This document shows positions 24,234 through 32,395 of a stretch of 64,000 nt of DNA, in pieces. Source of the stretch: Planctomycetota bacterium (GTDB taxonomy: Bacteria > Planctomycetota > UBA1135); the NCBI GenBank assembly GCA_021776795.1, contig JAJFFC010000020.1:62001-126000 (forward strand), read 5' to 3'. The notes under the pieces were generated by a model. The model was not told the origin of the DNA. It worked only from the letters and a program-made list of their open reading frames with translations, and ran no database searches. A program made the position numbers and the translations under genes. The stretch's first letter is position 1, and every line of letters starts with the position of its first letter.

Positions 24234-26216
24234 TTAGCGGGGGAAGGCAGCGGCGACGCCGCCATCGACGGGGAGGGAAGCTCCGGTGGTTGGGGTGCGG
24301 CGTGCGGCGAAGAACAACACCGCCTGGCCGACGTCTTCGGCACCAACTTCGGCCTGAAGTAAGTTGCGCTGGCGATAGAACTCTTCGAGTTCACCCTCGT
24401 TGAGGCCGCGCGACTTGGCGCGGTCAGGGCCGACGGTGGCCCATAGGCCGGAAGGGTTCTCGCCGTGACGGAAGACGGCGTCGGGGCAAACCATGTTGAC
24501 GTGGATTTGTTCGACGGCGAGTTCCATGGCTGCCACTTTGGCGAGTTGGTGCGCGCCGGCTTTACTTGCGGAGTAAGCGCCGAAGGAGGCACCCGGGGCA
24601 AGCACGTTTTTGGAAGACACCAACACGATGGAGCCGCCGCGCCCCTGTTGGCGCAACACTTCGCCACCCACTTGCAAGGTGTGCAACACGCCAGTTTGAT
24701 TGACGGCGACGACACGCTCCCAGTCTACGCTGCTGAGGTCTTCCAGGGCGGCGACATGGGCAATGCCCGCATTCGCCACCACAATGTCCACGCCACCGAA
24801 ACGCATGCACACTTGGTTGATGGCCTCGCGCATGGCGCCGGCTCCAGTAACATCGGCGGCGACGGCGCACACCGGACCACCTAAACGTGCGGCGGCGGCC
24901 TCGGCTGCTTCCAAGTTGTAGTCCAACAGCGCGACGGCCGCACCAGCATCGAGCAACACTCGGGCAATGCCTTCGCCAATCGCACCACCACCACCGGTGA
25001 TGACCGCAACCTGGCCTTGCAGTTCGGCAGGGATCTTCTTGCCCAACTTGGCTTGCTCCAAGGACCAATACTCCATGTCGAACAAATCCAACTCCGGCAG
25101 GCCTTGGTATGTGCCCAAGGAGGCCATGGCAGTTTTGGTCAGCACCGTGTGTTCGGCCAAGTCGGCGGCAATCGCGGCCGCTTTGGCATCACCTCCAACA
25201 CCGATGATGCCGTAGCCGGGCACCAACACCACGCGCGGCATCGGGTCGAGGGCGGTGCGCGAACCGCGCGATTCTTGGCCGCGCGCGAAATACTCGGCAT
25301 AGGCTTCCGCATATTGCACCAAGGCATTTTGCATGTCTTCCTTAGCGGTCGACGCCAACCAACAAGGCAGATTCTTGGTGCGCAGTGCGTGGTCAGGAGT
25401 CAGCGGGGGAGTGACCAAGACCTCGGCGGCGTTGGCTTGTTCCAAGGCGGCCAACATCCACGGCTCGGCGCGTGTGTCCAAAACGAAGGGGGTGCCGTCG
25501 GCGCCTGCGGACAACATGCCACGTAAGGTTGGCAGGAAGGCATCGGCACGAAGCTGTGGCTCCGCAGCGGATGCCAAAGTCGCCGCATGTTCGGCGGCGT
25601 AATAGTCACGCGCAATCTCCACCAGAGCCGTGTGGCGGTCCAAAGACTCTTGCCCGGTCTCGCCAAAGGTGAACAGACCATGCTGATGCAACAGCACTCC
25701 CTCCACTTGCGGATTCGCCTCCACCGCATCGGCCACGGCCTTGGCCAGCGGGAAGCCAGGCATGATGAAGGGCAGATAGGCTACGCGGTTGCCGAAGAGT
25801 TGCTGGCACAGGGCCTCGCCGTCCGTGCGGTTCGACACCGCCAAGATGGCGTCGGCATGGCTGTGATCGATGAAGCGGTGCGGCAAGAAGGCATGCAGCA
25901 GCGTTTCCACCGAGGGGTTCGGCGCCTGCGGGTCGAGCAGGCAGCGGCGCACCTCGCGCACCATGTCTTCGTCGGTCAGCGATTCCAGGGCGCGCAGTTC
26001 GCGCAGCCGCGCCAAATCGAGCGCCGGCAGGCCCGGGGCTTCAATCGAGCCGAGATCCCAGCCCGAACCCTTGACCCAAATCACCTCCAAAGTGCGCCCC
26101 AGCAGGTCCTGGGCCGTGCCCTTGGCCGAGGTATTGCCGCCGCCATGCAGCACCAAGCTGGGATCAGCGCCCAAGAGGCGCGAAGTCCGCACACGTTCCG
26201 CAAGGATGGGGTCCAT
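24234..26216 (-). CDS. Bifunctional class II aldolase / short-chain dehydrogenase
   Basis: The 660-residue fusion has an N-terminal class II aldolase/adducin domain (about 1-390) with LHGGGNTSAK, the zinc ligand pair in HSHAD and HQHGLF, and a conserved PGYGIIGVG linker. The C-terminal SDR domain (about 395-660) has the Rossmann motif VITGGGGAIGEG, NAG in VVANAGIAH, and catalytic YSASK. This architecture matches rhamnulose-1-phosphate aldolase/lactaldehyde dehydrogenase fusions such as the YuxG/RhaEW type, so cleavage of a deoxysugar-1-phosphate followed by lactaldehyde oxidation is likely; the exact sugar is inferred. TAGACT (26225-26230) lies 8 nt before the ATG. Confidence 0.85.
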   Translation of the reverse strand: MDPILAERVRTSRLLGADPSLVLHGGGNTSAKGTAQDLLGRTLEVIWVKGSGWDLGSIEAPGLPALDLARLRELRALESLTDEDMVREVRRCLLDPQAPNPSVETLLHAFLPHRFIDHSHADAILAVSNRTDGEALCQQLFGNRVAYLPFIMPGFPLAKAVADAVEANPQVEGVLLHQHGLFTFGETGQESLDRHTALVEIARDYYAAEHAATLASAAEPQLRADAFLPTLRGMLSAGADGTPFVLDTRAEPWMLAALEQANAAEVLVTPPLTPDHALRTKNLPCWLASTAKEDMQNALVQYAEAYAEYFARGQESRGSRTALDPMPRVVLVPGYGIIGVGGDAKAAAIAADLAEHTVLTKTAMASLGTYQGLPELDLFDMEYWSLEQAKLGKKIPAELQGQVAVITGGGGAIGEGIARVLLDAGAAVALLDYNLEAAEAAAARLGGPVCAVAADVTGAGAMREAINQVCMRFGGVDIVVANAGIAHVAALEDLSSVDWERVVAVNQTGVLHTLQVGGEVLRQQGRGGSIVLVSSKNVLAPGASFGAYSASKAGAHQLAKVAAMELAVEQIHVNMVCPDAVFRHGENPSGLWATVGPDRAKSRGLNEGELEEFYRQRNLLQAEVGAEDVGQAVLFFAARRTPTTGASLPVDGGVAAAFPR

Positions 26217-26299
26217 TGGCCTCTAGTCTAGGGTCGTGGCCGCCGTCTTGGGGCGTTTGCGGCTGCCTTGGGGCCATCGCGCCGTTACCCTGCGCGCCC

Positions 26300-27007
26300 A
26301 TGTTCACCGAAGCCGACTTCGAACTGTTCACCCCTCGTTTCCAGGCCGATCCAGAGTGGAATGGCCGCCGCTTGGATGTGCGCCATCGTTTGCAGGCGCT
26401 GGGCGACGACTTGGTGGCCGCCTGCGCCAAAGAGGGTGTGGGTTTGGAGCGGCGCGAGAGTTTGCACCACCCGCATACGAGCAATGGCAAGAAGGTGCGG
26501 CGGCAACGGACCATGCTCTTTCGCGATAAGAAGTCGCGCAAGAAGCTGCAGTCCTTTCTGGGTAAGGAGTTGGGCAAAGATCTAGATTCCGCGCGCAACA
26601 ACCTGCACTTTCAGGTCGTGATCGATGGCCAGGGTTGTCGCTGGGGCTTGCGCAACGACGCCAACGCTTGGTACGACTTAAACGTGTTGGTCAAGCGCGC
26701 CGAAGAGGGCGACGGTCAAAAGCAAATTGCCGAGGCTTGCGCGGCAGGCGCCGACTTCCAACTCGTCCTTGATGGTCGTGGTGGTTCGGAGCTCAGCACC
26801 ATGCAGCCCCAGCAGTGGCGCGACTTCTCCGGCATGATCCGCCCCGGCGAAAGCAGTTATGAAATCGTCGCCGAAATGCCCAAAGAAGCCATCATCCAAG
26901 CCGGCCTCGACTGGCGCGAAGGCGTCATGGCCGACCTGCTGCGTCTGTTGCCGTTCTATCGCCTAGCGACCTGGAGCAGCGATTCGCCTTCGGGTGTTTC
27001 TTGGTAA
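26300..27007 (+). CDS. Conserved hypothetical protein, 235 residues
   Basis: I do not recognise this family. No signal peptide or membrane helix is visible. The N-terminal half is charged (FTPRFQADPEWNGRRLDVRHRL, shown split as FTPRFQADPEWN and GRRLDVRHRL). A basic block RRQRTMLFRDKKSRKKLQS is followed by an FQVVIDGQGCRWGLRND core and a C-terminal amphipathic LDWREGVMADLLRLLPFYR segment. TACCCT (26286-26291) 8 nt before the ATG supports this start over the upstream in-frame codons. A diverged second copy of the last 102 nt lies at 28088-28189, so this gene marks the left border of the accessory region. Confidence 0.7.
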   Translation: MFTEADFELFTPRFQADPEWNGRRLDVRHRLQALGDDLVAACAKEGVGLERRESLHHPHTSNGKKVRRQRTMLFRDKKSRKKLQSFLGKELGKDLDSARNNLHFQVVIDGQGCRWGLRNDANAWYDLNVLVKRAEEGDGQKQIAEACAAGADFQLVLDGRGGSELSTMQPQQWRDFSGMIRPGESSYEIVAEMPKEAIIQAGLDWREGVMADLLRLLPFYRLATWSSDSPSGVSW

Positions 27008-27048
27008 GCAAAGGATTTAGATTCATTAGGCCCCATTGGCAAAGAGAA

Positions 27049-27077
27049 TTGACAGAAACCCTGTTCTTCTATACATT
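27049..27077 (+). promoter_or_regulatory. Sigma70-type promoter for the 27171 gene
   Basis: TTGACA (27049-27054), a 17-nt spacer and TACATT (27072-27077) give an almost ideal housekeeping promoter. The 163-nt region is visibly AT-richer than the flanking core genes. Transcription would begin near 27084, leaving a leader of about 87 nt. Confidence 0.6.
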
Positions 27078-27170
27078 CATCGACGTCCCCTAATTTGGAT
27101 GGCGAAAATGTCCTGCGACACTCCTTATTCTGATTGCATAGATCTGGCCTGCAATGCGTGCGACTAGGCA

Positions 27171-28079
27171 ATGAAACCCTTTCTACTTTCTCTTGCAGTC
27201 ATCGGTTGCTGCGCTGCAATTTATCTCGTTTTTTCCGTTCCAGAGGGCCATCAAGAAGAGAGGCCAGGGCGGGAAACCTTAGAAGCTCCTACTCGAGTTG
27301 GAAACGAGACACTTGGGCAGGAAATTGTTCGTCAGGATTCTTCAGAAGTAGAGCCGGAGCCAGTGACTCCCATCGAACCTACGGCGAGTCAATACAGTGA
27401 TTATGTAGATTTTTTCGCAAACATGCGGGCGGGCCGATTACGTTTGCTGATGGAAAATGGTTATCAAGCAGACAAATCTGCTGAGCACGCTGTTGCCATT
27501 GCAAATGCTCGATTGGAAGCAGAAGCGGCCATGCGCGCACAAGATAAGTATAAGGAATTTAGCTACCCCTGGATTGTTTGGGATTCCTTTGCAAATATTG
27601 AAGCAACTCGTGTTTCTGTTTTCCGCAATGCCCTTGTTCAGGAGGCAAGCTTGTTGAGAAATTCCGGTCCGCTGTGGCCTTATGGTTCAGATGAGCGGGG
27701 CGTCAGTCTTGCCACCGATTACCTCGCCACAGATGATTTCTTTTCTTGGCCTCCCACCATGTTTGCTTCGGCGCCGGTATTTGGTGACCATTCAGAATCG
27801 GACATTCTGGCCAAGGCAAATCATCTTCAGCAGATCCGTCTGGAGTTTATGGAGCAATATTTCCTAAAGAAACAAGAGTTTTTGCTGCTTGAAGATGTCG
27901 GGCGCTTCAAAAGCGATGAGCCGATTCCGAAGGAGCTCCTTCCAACGGTTGCCTGGATGAGGCAGAGCTTGTCCTCTGAGTTGCTGCGCCTTCGCGAGGG
28001 CTATGCATTTGCGGTTGCCGAGGCAATTGGTGCAGAGGTCATCCCGGAAATCAAGCCCGTTCCAAGCCAAAAGCCCTAA
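27171..28079 (+). CDS. Membrane-anchored or secreted protein of unknown function (accessory)
   Basis: The 302-residue protein starts with a hydrophobic signal/anchor (KPFLLSLAVIGCCAAIYLVFSV). An acidic low-complexity linker follows to about residue 75, then a mostly helical domain with YSDYVDFFANMRAGRLRLL and LLPTVAWMRQSLSSELLRLREGYAFAVAEA. I recognise no family. Codon choice is less GC-biased than in neighbouring core genes, consistent with transfer. Its TAA overlaps the ATG of the small remnant ORF at 28079. It lies inside the cassette bounded by two copies of the 3' end of the 26300 gene. Confidence 0.65.
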   Translation: MKPFLLSLAVIGCCAAIYLVFSVPEGHQEERPGRETLEAPTRVGNETLGQEIVRQDSSEVEPEPVTPIEPTASQYSDYVDFFANMRAGRLRLLMENGYQADKSAEHAVAIANARLEAEAAMRAQDKYKEFSYPWIVWDSFANIEATRVSVFRNALVQEASLLRNSGPLWPYGSDERGVSLATDYLATDDFFSWPPTMFASAPVFGDHSESDILAKANHLQQIRLEFMEQYFLKKQEFLLLEDVGRFKSDEPIPKELLPTVAWMRQSLSSELLRLREGYAFAVAEAIGAEVIPEIKPVPSQKP

Positions 28080-28189
28080 TGAGTGCACTCGACTGGCGCG
28101 AAGGCGTGATGGCGGACATGATTCGGTTGCTGCCGTCCTACCGCCTAGCCACTTGGAGCAGCGATTCGCCTTCGGGCGTGTCGTGGTAG
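28079..28189 (+). pseudogene. Diverged 3'-end copy of the 26300-27007 gene
   Basis: The frame ATG 28079 to TAG 28189 encodes 36 residues, of which the last 33 match the end of the 26300 gene with three substitutions (LL to MI, F to S). At nucleotide level 28088-28189 and 26906-27007 differ at about 16 of 102 sites, mostly synonymous. That pattern suggests a piece of an orthologous gene from a related genome rather than a decayed local duplication. Confidence 0.85.
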
Positions 28190-28199
28190 GCTTGCAATT

Positions 28200-28249
28200 G
28201 ATTTAGGCGATTTAGGCGATTTATCTAGAAAATCGGTGAATTTACCGAT
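28200..28249. promoter_or_regulatory. Short tandem repeat and palindromic operator candidate before the SatD-like gene
   Basis: GATTTAGGC occurs twice in tandem (28200-28217) plus a partial third copy. Next is ATCGGT (28232-28237), a 6-nt centre, and ACCGAT (28244-28249), an 18-bp near-palindrome. It lies 35 nt upstream of a gene whose product ends in a helix-turn-helix, so autoregulation is plausible. Confidence 0.45.
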
Positions 28250-28283
28250 ATATTTCCAGCCCTTTTGATAGGCTAACTAGACG

Positions 28284-29021
28284 ATGAAGAGCCATTATCG
28301 CCCTAAGAGCCGATGCGAAACCCAGGAAGGCCGTCCTCTCTGGGCTTTCGTCGCCGACCTCGAGCAATCTCGCAAGGTGCGCAACCGCGCCTCTCTGTCC
28401 AAGCAGTTAGAAAGGGAGCTGGCCTATCTGCAGGGGGACAAGGCGCCTGGACGGTTGGCTGCCCGCGGGCATCGCCCTCAGCCGGAAGCGTGGTTGGCGC
28501 CGCTGGAATCGGTTCGCGGCATCGACGAGTTATCCGGGGTCTGCCGCACGCCGGGAGTGGCTTTGGCGGCGGCATTCCACTTGACCTTGGCCCTTTGGCC
28601 GCACCGCTTTCGCTTCGCCCTCGCCCGCGGACCCTTGGACGTCGGTTTAGAAACCGGGGAAGCTGGCGCGATCGATGGTCCAGCCTTTCATCTTGCCGCC
28701 GACGCCCTGGCGCGTGCGCATGAAGAAAAGCGCCCGCTCACTTTCACTGTCCCGGAATGGGAACCCGCTGCGGTGGCGGCCCTGGAAGATGCCTTTGGCC
28801 TACATCGTGCGTTCACCAAGGAATGGACGAAGCGCCAGAGGGAAGTGGTGCAGGCTTGGTATCGCCACGAAACTCAGCACGAGGTCGCCAAGGTGTTGGG
28901 CATTTCGCAATCGACCGTTTCCGAAACTTTGGACCGCGCCCATGCGCTCGAGTTGCTGGCCCTAGAAACGAGTCTGCCCGCGCACTTAGATTGGCTTGAC
29001 ACTCTTTCGCCTCCCGCTTAG
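28284..29021 (+). CDS. SatD-like protein with C-terminal helix-turn-helix
   Basis: In this 245-residue protein, the N-terminal two-thirds resembles the SatD family: WAFVADLEQSRKV.NRASLSKQLERELAYLQ, FRFALARGPLDVGL and GAIDGPAFHLAADAL, the last like the GADGPAYHxARDA block of SatD. The C-terminal 65 residues carry a sigma-region-4-like HTH (KRQREVVQAWYRHETQHEVAKVLGIS, followed by QSTVSETLDRA). SatD proteins are poorly understood and often lie beside a small membrane-protein gene, as here. TAGGCT (28269-28274) lies 9 nt before the ATG. A palindrome lies further upstream. Confidence 0.65.
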   Translation: MKSHYRPKSRCETQEGRPLWAFVADLEQSRKVRNRASLSKQLERELAYLQGDKAPGRLAARGHRPQPEAWLAPLESVRGIDELSGVCRTPGVALAAAFHLTLALWPHRFRFALARGPLDVGLETGEAGAIDGPAFHLAADALARAHEEKRPLTFTVPEWEPAAVAALEDAFGLHRAFTKEWTKRQREVVQAWYRHETQHEVAKVLGISQSTVSETLDRAHALELLALETSLPAHLDWLDTLSPPA

Positions 29022-29031
29022 GGTGAACCCT

Positions 29032-29439
29032 ATGCCGATAGACCTTACGCAGGAATCGATATTACGGGTTTCGATTATCCTTTTAGGATACCTTTTGACC
29101 CTCGCCTTGAGTGGCGTCATGGTGCGCCATTTCACGCAGTCGTCTTCAGGGGACACGGAGCAGGAAAGGCCAAAACCAGCGCAGAAGAAACCGCGCTTCG
29201 ACCCAAGCATCGTCATCGGCAAGTGCGAAAATCTGTTGGCGGTTACCTTTATCCTGACCAATCAAGTCATGGGGCTTGCCCTGATCTTTGCCGCGAAGTC
29301 TCTTGTCCGCCGCGATGCCATCGAGAAAGATGCCGGCTACTACCTAGGTGGCACCTTCGTCAATCTCACCTGGTCCGTCCTCATGGGCTATCTCACCCGG
29401 TTGGCTTTAGATTCCACTTCGTTAGCGTTCGAAGGATAG
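29032..29439 (+). CDS. Small membrane protein paired with the SatD-like gene
   Basis: The protein is about 135 residues from ATG 29032. It has a first helix (ILRVSIILLGYLLTLALSGVMV), a polar linker with QERPKPAQKKPRFD, a second helix around CENLLAVTFILTNQVMGLALIFAAKSLVRRD, and a third around YYLGGTFVNLTWSVLMGYLTRLAL. I choose ATG 29032 because GGTGA follows the stop of the SatD-like gene 10 nt upstream. The earlier in-frame codon at 28996 overlaps that gene. Its position suggests that it works with the SatD-like protein; the function is unknown. Confidence 0.65.
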   Translation: MPIDLTQESILRVSIILLGYLLTLALSGVMVRHFTQSSSGDTEQERPKPAQKKPRFDPSIVIGKCENLLAVTFILTNQVMGLALIFAAKSLVRRDAIEKDAGYYLGGTFVNLTWSVLMGYLTRLALDSTSLAFEG

Positions 29440-29456
29440 TCTTGGCTTTCTCCAGA

Positions 29457-31553
29457 TTAAAGCTGAAGGGTGTAGTTCGTAATCTCTGGGGCCACAATCC
29501 AATCCTTGGCGGTCTTGCTGTCGCGTAATTGGGCGCGAAGCTCGCTGATGGGTACGGCTTCGAATTCATACACCCCCTCCGATCGCTTTGCTCCGAACCA
29601 AAGACGATTTCCATCGGTGAGGACCATTTCCTGATCCGTTCGCGTGCCATGGGCATCAAGGATTTGCACCGTGAGTTTGCGCGCTTTCTGCAAATGAATG
29701 ACTCTTCCCTGCTCCGGCAGTGGCCATGGAGTCCGAGCTTCCACATAACCAGGCATCTGGGTGAGTAATTCCACCTCGGCCTTGTTGGCCACGGTTAGTT
29801 GAACCAAACCTTCCCGGTCACTATTGATGGTGACTATCCCAGCCCAAGGCCCTGTGGAAACCTCTGCGCCGGCTAAGGCATTGCCTTCCGCGTCAGCAAT
29901 TCGAACTTCAATGGTCTCGAATAGGTCCTCGGTAGGCATGGGAATGCTGGTGATTTGATTGGGGTAGATCGTGACAGATTCTCTATGCGCTTCTAAAAGA
30001 TGAGAGTCTTGAATCACAAGCTGCACCTCGGTTTCTTGAGTCACCTCAAACACGCCAGCAGCACGCACTGTTTCCGGGTTTGCAACATCTGGAATACAGG
30101 AGAAGACATAGCTGAAGGAGGTTCCCCACGGGCCACTGATTCCTTCTCCGTAAGAAACAGTCAAACCGTAGACGAGGGGAGCTTGCTTCGGACAGTCTTC
30201 GTACACAGGGCTGAAGCCGATGCCTTGAAGGTTCAGATCACCCGCACTGGCAAAAGCCGTTGCCGCCTCTGCCGAGGAGAACTCCAACACCAATCCGGTC
30301 GCATCCTGGATCGTTACCACTGGATTCGCCACGAGGGCATCTACTGTGGTTGCAATGGCATCATGGTCACGGGACAGTATCCACACCTCTCCGGCTTGAT
30401 CGCTGAGATTCAGCGAAGTAGTGCCACTAGGGTCGGTAATCCCGATAGTGGCGCCAGCTTGGACAATCATGGCATCGGCGACGCCATTTCCTTGAGAGTT
30501 CAGGACGGAAAGTACCAATTGGGATTGCTCCAACAGGATGGTCGCTTCTTGATCCCTTCCTTCAAGCGGAATCTTTGCTCCTCCTAGTTGATTCCCCTCT
30601 CTCTGATCGCGGACCGTGACGTCGGCTTCCGTGAACGAAGGGTTGTAGGGAATGCGCCAAGAATCTTCAGGTAGCGCCGGGAGAGTGTGGGAAAACTGAT
30701 GGTCACTCACTCCGTTTCCGCGAAGCCGTACCTCAATGTGGTAAAAATCTGGAACCGGAGAAAGCTGCCCAGGATCCATGGTTAAGGTCAACTGCGGATA
30801 GTGACTCAGCAGCAACACTTCATGGACTGCGCCAGCTGAATAAGCCACACTTTGCTTTAAGCCCTCAGGAGTTTCAATCAAGAATTCCCCATGGCTTTGC
30901 ACAGTCGTTGAGGTGCCGGGAGCGCCAACAAAGTAAGTCATTTGCGTTGGAGCATCTATGGCTAGTGGCAGGGATTTGGGCAATGGGAATGTCTCTTGCA
31001 GTGCCTTGGGCCAAGAAGCAGTTTCCACCCAGGGGAAGTCCACCCTAAGCTTGACGCCAAGCAAGGATTGGTTGGGTGTCTCCACGCGAGCCTGGAAGGT
31101 GGGGTCAGGCATTTGCACCGTGACACTGCCGCCTGATATCGGAAGTGATTCACGAGTGGCAAGGTAGGGAGCATGATTCTGAATGGAAATCAAAACATGT
31201 GTCCATTCCCAAGCGGGGAGAGAAACCGAACCACGGCTCAAATAGCCTTGCACCGCCATGTCTTGGTTGGCGAAATACAACCTTCCCTCTGGCACTCGCT
31301 CTTCGAGCCAATTGAAGACAATCAACTTGGTCGCTGGCTCGATGTCGCTCCCTCGAATGACATCCTGATGCGCAGTGGGTCCGAGGTCCATTCCAGCACT
31401 TGCTGGTTCGATCAGCTCTTGCTCATCAGGTGCAGACTGGGCATGCCCTTGGGATGGGATTTGGTCAGCTTGATCACGCAGTTGCCCGTTGAGTACCCAA
31501 AGAAGGACAAGCCCAAGAAATAGAGCGAGCGTGAGCTTAAGTAGCTTTGGCAT
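29457..31553 (-). CDS. Large anchored extracytoplasmic protein with carboxypeptidase-regulatory/Ig-like domains
   Basis: The protein is about 698 residues. An N-terminal anchor (LLKLTLALFLGLVLLWVLNG) and a polar linker precede a series of beta-sandwich modules with phrases such as VLNSQGNGVADAMIVQAGA, RIADAEGNALAGAEVSTGP and QILDAHGTRTDQEM, typical of CarboxypepD_reg/Big-like folds. I recognise no catalytic domain. ATG 31553 is preferred over 31565 because TATGCT (31561-31566) lies 7 nt upstream as a leaderless -10. It resembles in layout, though not clearly in sequence, the two large proteins at 51929-56938. It is probably surface or periplasmic. Confidence 0.65.
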   Translation of the reverse strand: MPKLLKLTLALFLGLVLLWVLNGQLRDQADQIPSQGHAQSAPDEQELIEPASAGMDLGPTAHQDVIRGSDIEPATKLIVFNWLEERVPEGRLYFANQDMAVQGYLSRGSVSLPAWEWTHVLISIQNHAPYLATRESLPISGGSVTVQMPDPTFQARVETPNQSLLGVKLRVDFPWVETASWPKALQETFPLPKSLPLAIDAPTQMTYFVGAPGTSTTVQSHGEFLIETPEGLKQSVAYSAGAVHEVLLLSHYPQLTLTMDPGQLSPVPDFYHIEVRLRGNGVSDHQFSHTLPALPEDSWRIPYNPSFTEADVTVRDQREGNQLGGAKIPLEGRDQEATILLEQSQLVLSVLNSQGNGVADAMIVQAGATIGITDPSGTTSLNLSDQAGEVWILSRDHDAIATTVDALVANPVVTIQDATGLVLEFSSAEAATAFASAGDLNLQGIGFSPVYEDCPKQAPLVYGLTVSYGEGISGPWGTSFSYVFSCIPDVANPETVRAAGVFEVTQETEVQLVIQDSHLLEAHRESVTIYPNQITSIPMPTEDLFETIEVRIADAEGNALAGAEVSTGPWAGIVTINSDREGLVQLTVANKAEVELLTQMPGYVEARTPWPLPEQGRVIHLQKARKLTVQILDAHGTRTDQEMVLTDGNRLWFGAKRSEGVYEFEAVPISELRAQLRDSKTAKDWIVAPEITNYTLQL

Positions 31554-31606
31554 ATTGCCGAGCATACCTAATTTGCTGATTTAGGGGTGCGTGTTAGGCT
31601 CGGGGA

Positions 31607-32245
31607 ATGAGGGTGTTTGGATGGGCGCTGGTCAGCTTACTGTTGTTCTCTGGTTGCAGTGGACAAGAGAGCGAGCCATCGTTTCCCACAATTACTGTCT
31701 CCGCGAAGTTTTCTTATCCGCCAAGATTGGCGAGGGAAAGCATTGCGAACCCAGCCTACCTTGATTTTGAGCAATGGATGGATGCTCTGCCAGAAGGCAC
31801 CAACAAAGTTGGCCTGGAGATTCCAGCCACCCTGGGTGCTTGGGCGATTGATCAATGCACGAGTTCGCTATGGCATGTTGGTATCAATGAGATAGATCTC
31901 ACCCTGATCGGTGGAGGAACTTATCGAGTCGTCATCCCGCCACGAGATCCAACCAAGGCAATCTTTATTAATGGGGGACGGGGATTAGAGAGCTCCCTCA
32001 TGATGGTGATTCATGGTTTTGGACACACCATCGATGCGTTTGCGGAATACGAGCCGGGCGAGGTACTCCAAGGTTGCCGACCGATTGAAGCTACTGAGTT
32101 GCAGGAGATGATCGACAACAGCTCCAAAGAATCGCCCATTCACGTCCATCTCTTTACGGAAACGCCTCTGATACATTTGGACCGAGTCTTAGCCGATCTA
32201 AGAGATTTGGGTGCATCCGAGTTCTCTCTGATTTACCTAATCTGA
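31607..32245 (+). CDS. Small lipoprotein with ExbD/TolR-like C-terminal segment
   Basis: The 212-residue protein has a lipobox at LLLFSGC-SGQ. The middle includes INEIDLTLIGGGTYRVVIPP. The end, PIHVHLFTETPLIHLDRVLADLRDLGASEFSLIYLI (shown here as its start PIHVHLFTETPL and end LRDLGASEFSLIY), resembles the periplasmic domain of ExbD/TolR, where a beta-strand is followed by a helix ending in a Gly-Ala-x-x-hydrophobic strand. No membrane helix of ExbD type and no ExbB neighbour are present, so it is not a normal ExbD. TAGGCT (31595-31600) lies 6 nt before the ATG. Confidence 0.55.
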   Translation: MRVFGWALVSLLLFSGCSGQESEPSFPTITVSAKFSYPPRLARESIANPAYLDFEQWMDALPEGTNKVGLEIPATLGAWAIDQCTSSLWHVGINEIDLTLIGGGTYRVVIPPRDPTKAIFINGGRGLESSLMMVIHGFGHTIDAFAEYEPGEVLQGCRPIEATELQEMIDNSSKESPIHVHLFTETPLIHLDRVLADLRDLGASEFSLIYLI

Positions 32246-32252
32246 AAGGCAT

Positions 32253-32395
32253 TCCTGCGGCACAGCTAAAATATCGCCATGGCCGTCCCCTTCTTCGATA
32301 TCCATTACAACCTCGATGAGGACACGCAGCAGCGCATTCTCGCGCGGTGGCAGGGAGGATTGTGCCCAGTAAATAATTATGAGCCGAGTTTCTAA
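32253..32395 (+). pseudogene. Extra copy of the promoter and 5' end of the DegT aminotransferase gene
   Basis: Positions 32253-32355 match 35679-35781 at 100 of 103 sites, including the TAAAAT -10 box, the ATG (32279) and the first codons. All three differences are synonymous. After codon 26 the frame runs into unrelated sequence (GLCPVNNYEPSF) and stops at TAA 32393-32395. The fragment could still be transcribed because its promoter is intact. Confidence 0.9.

Noticed and set aside
28200..28223. CRISPR-like repeats
   Set aside because: The unit is only 9 bp, repeated fewer than three times without spacers.
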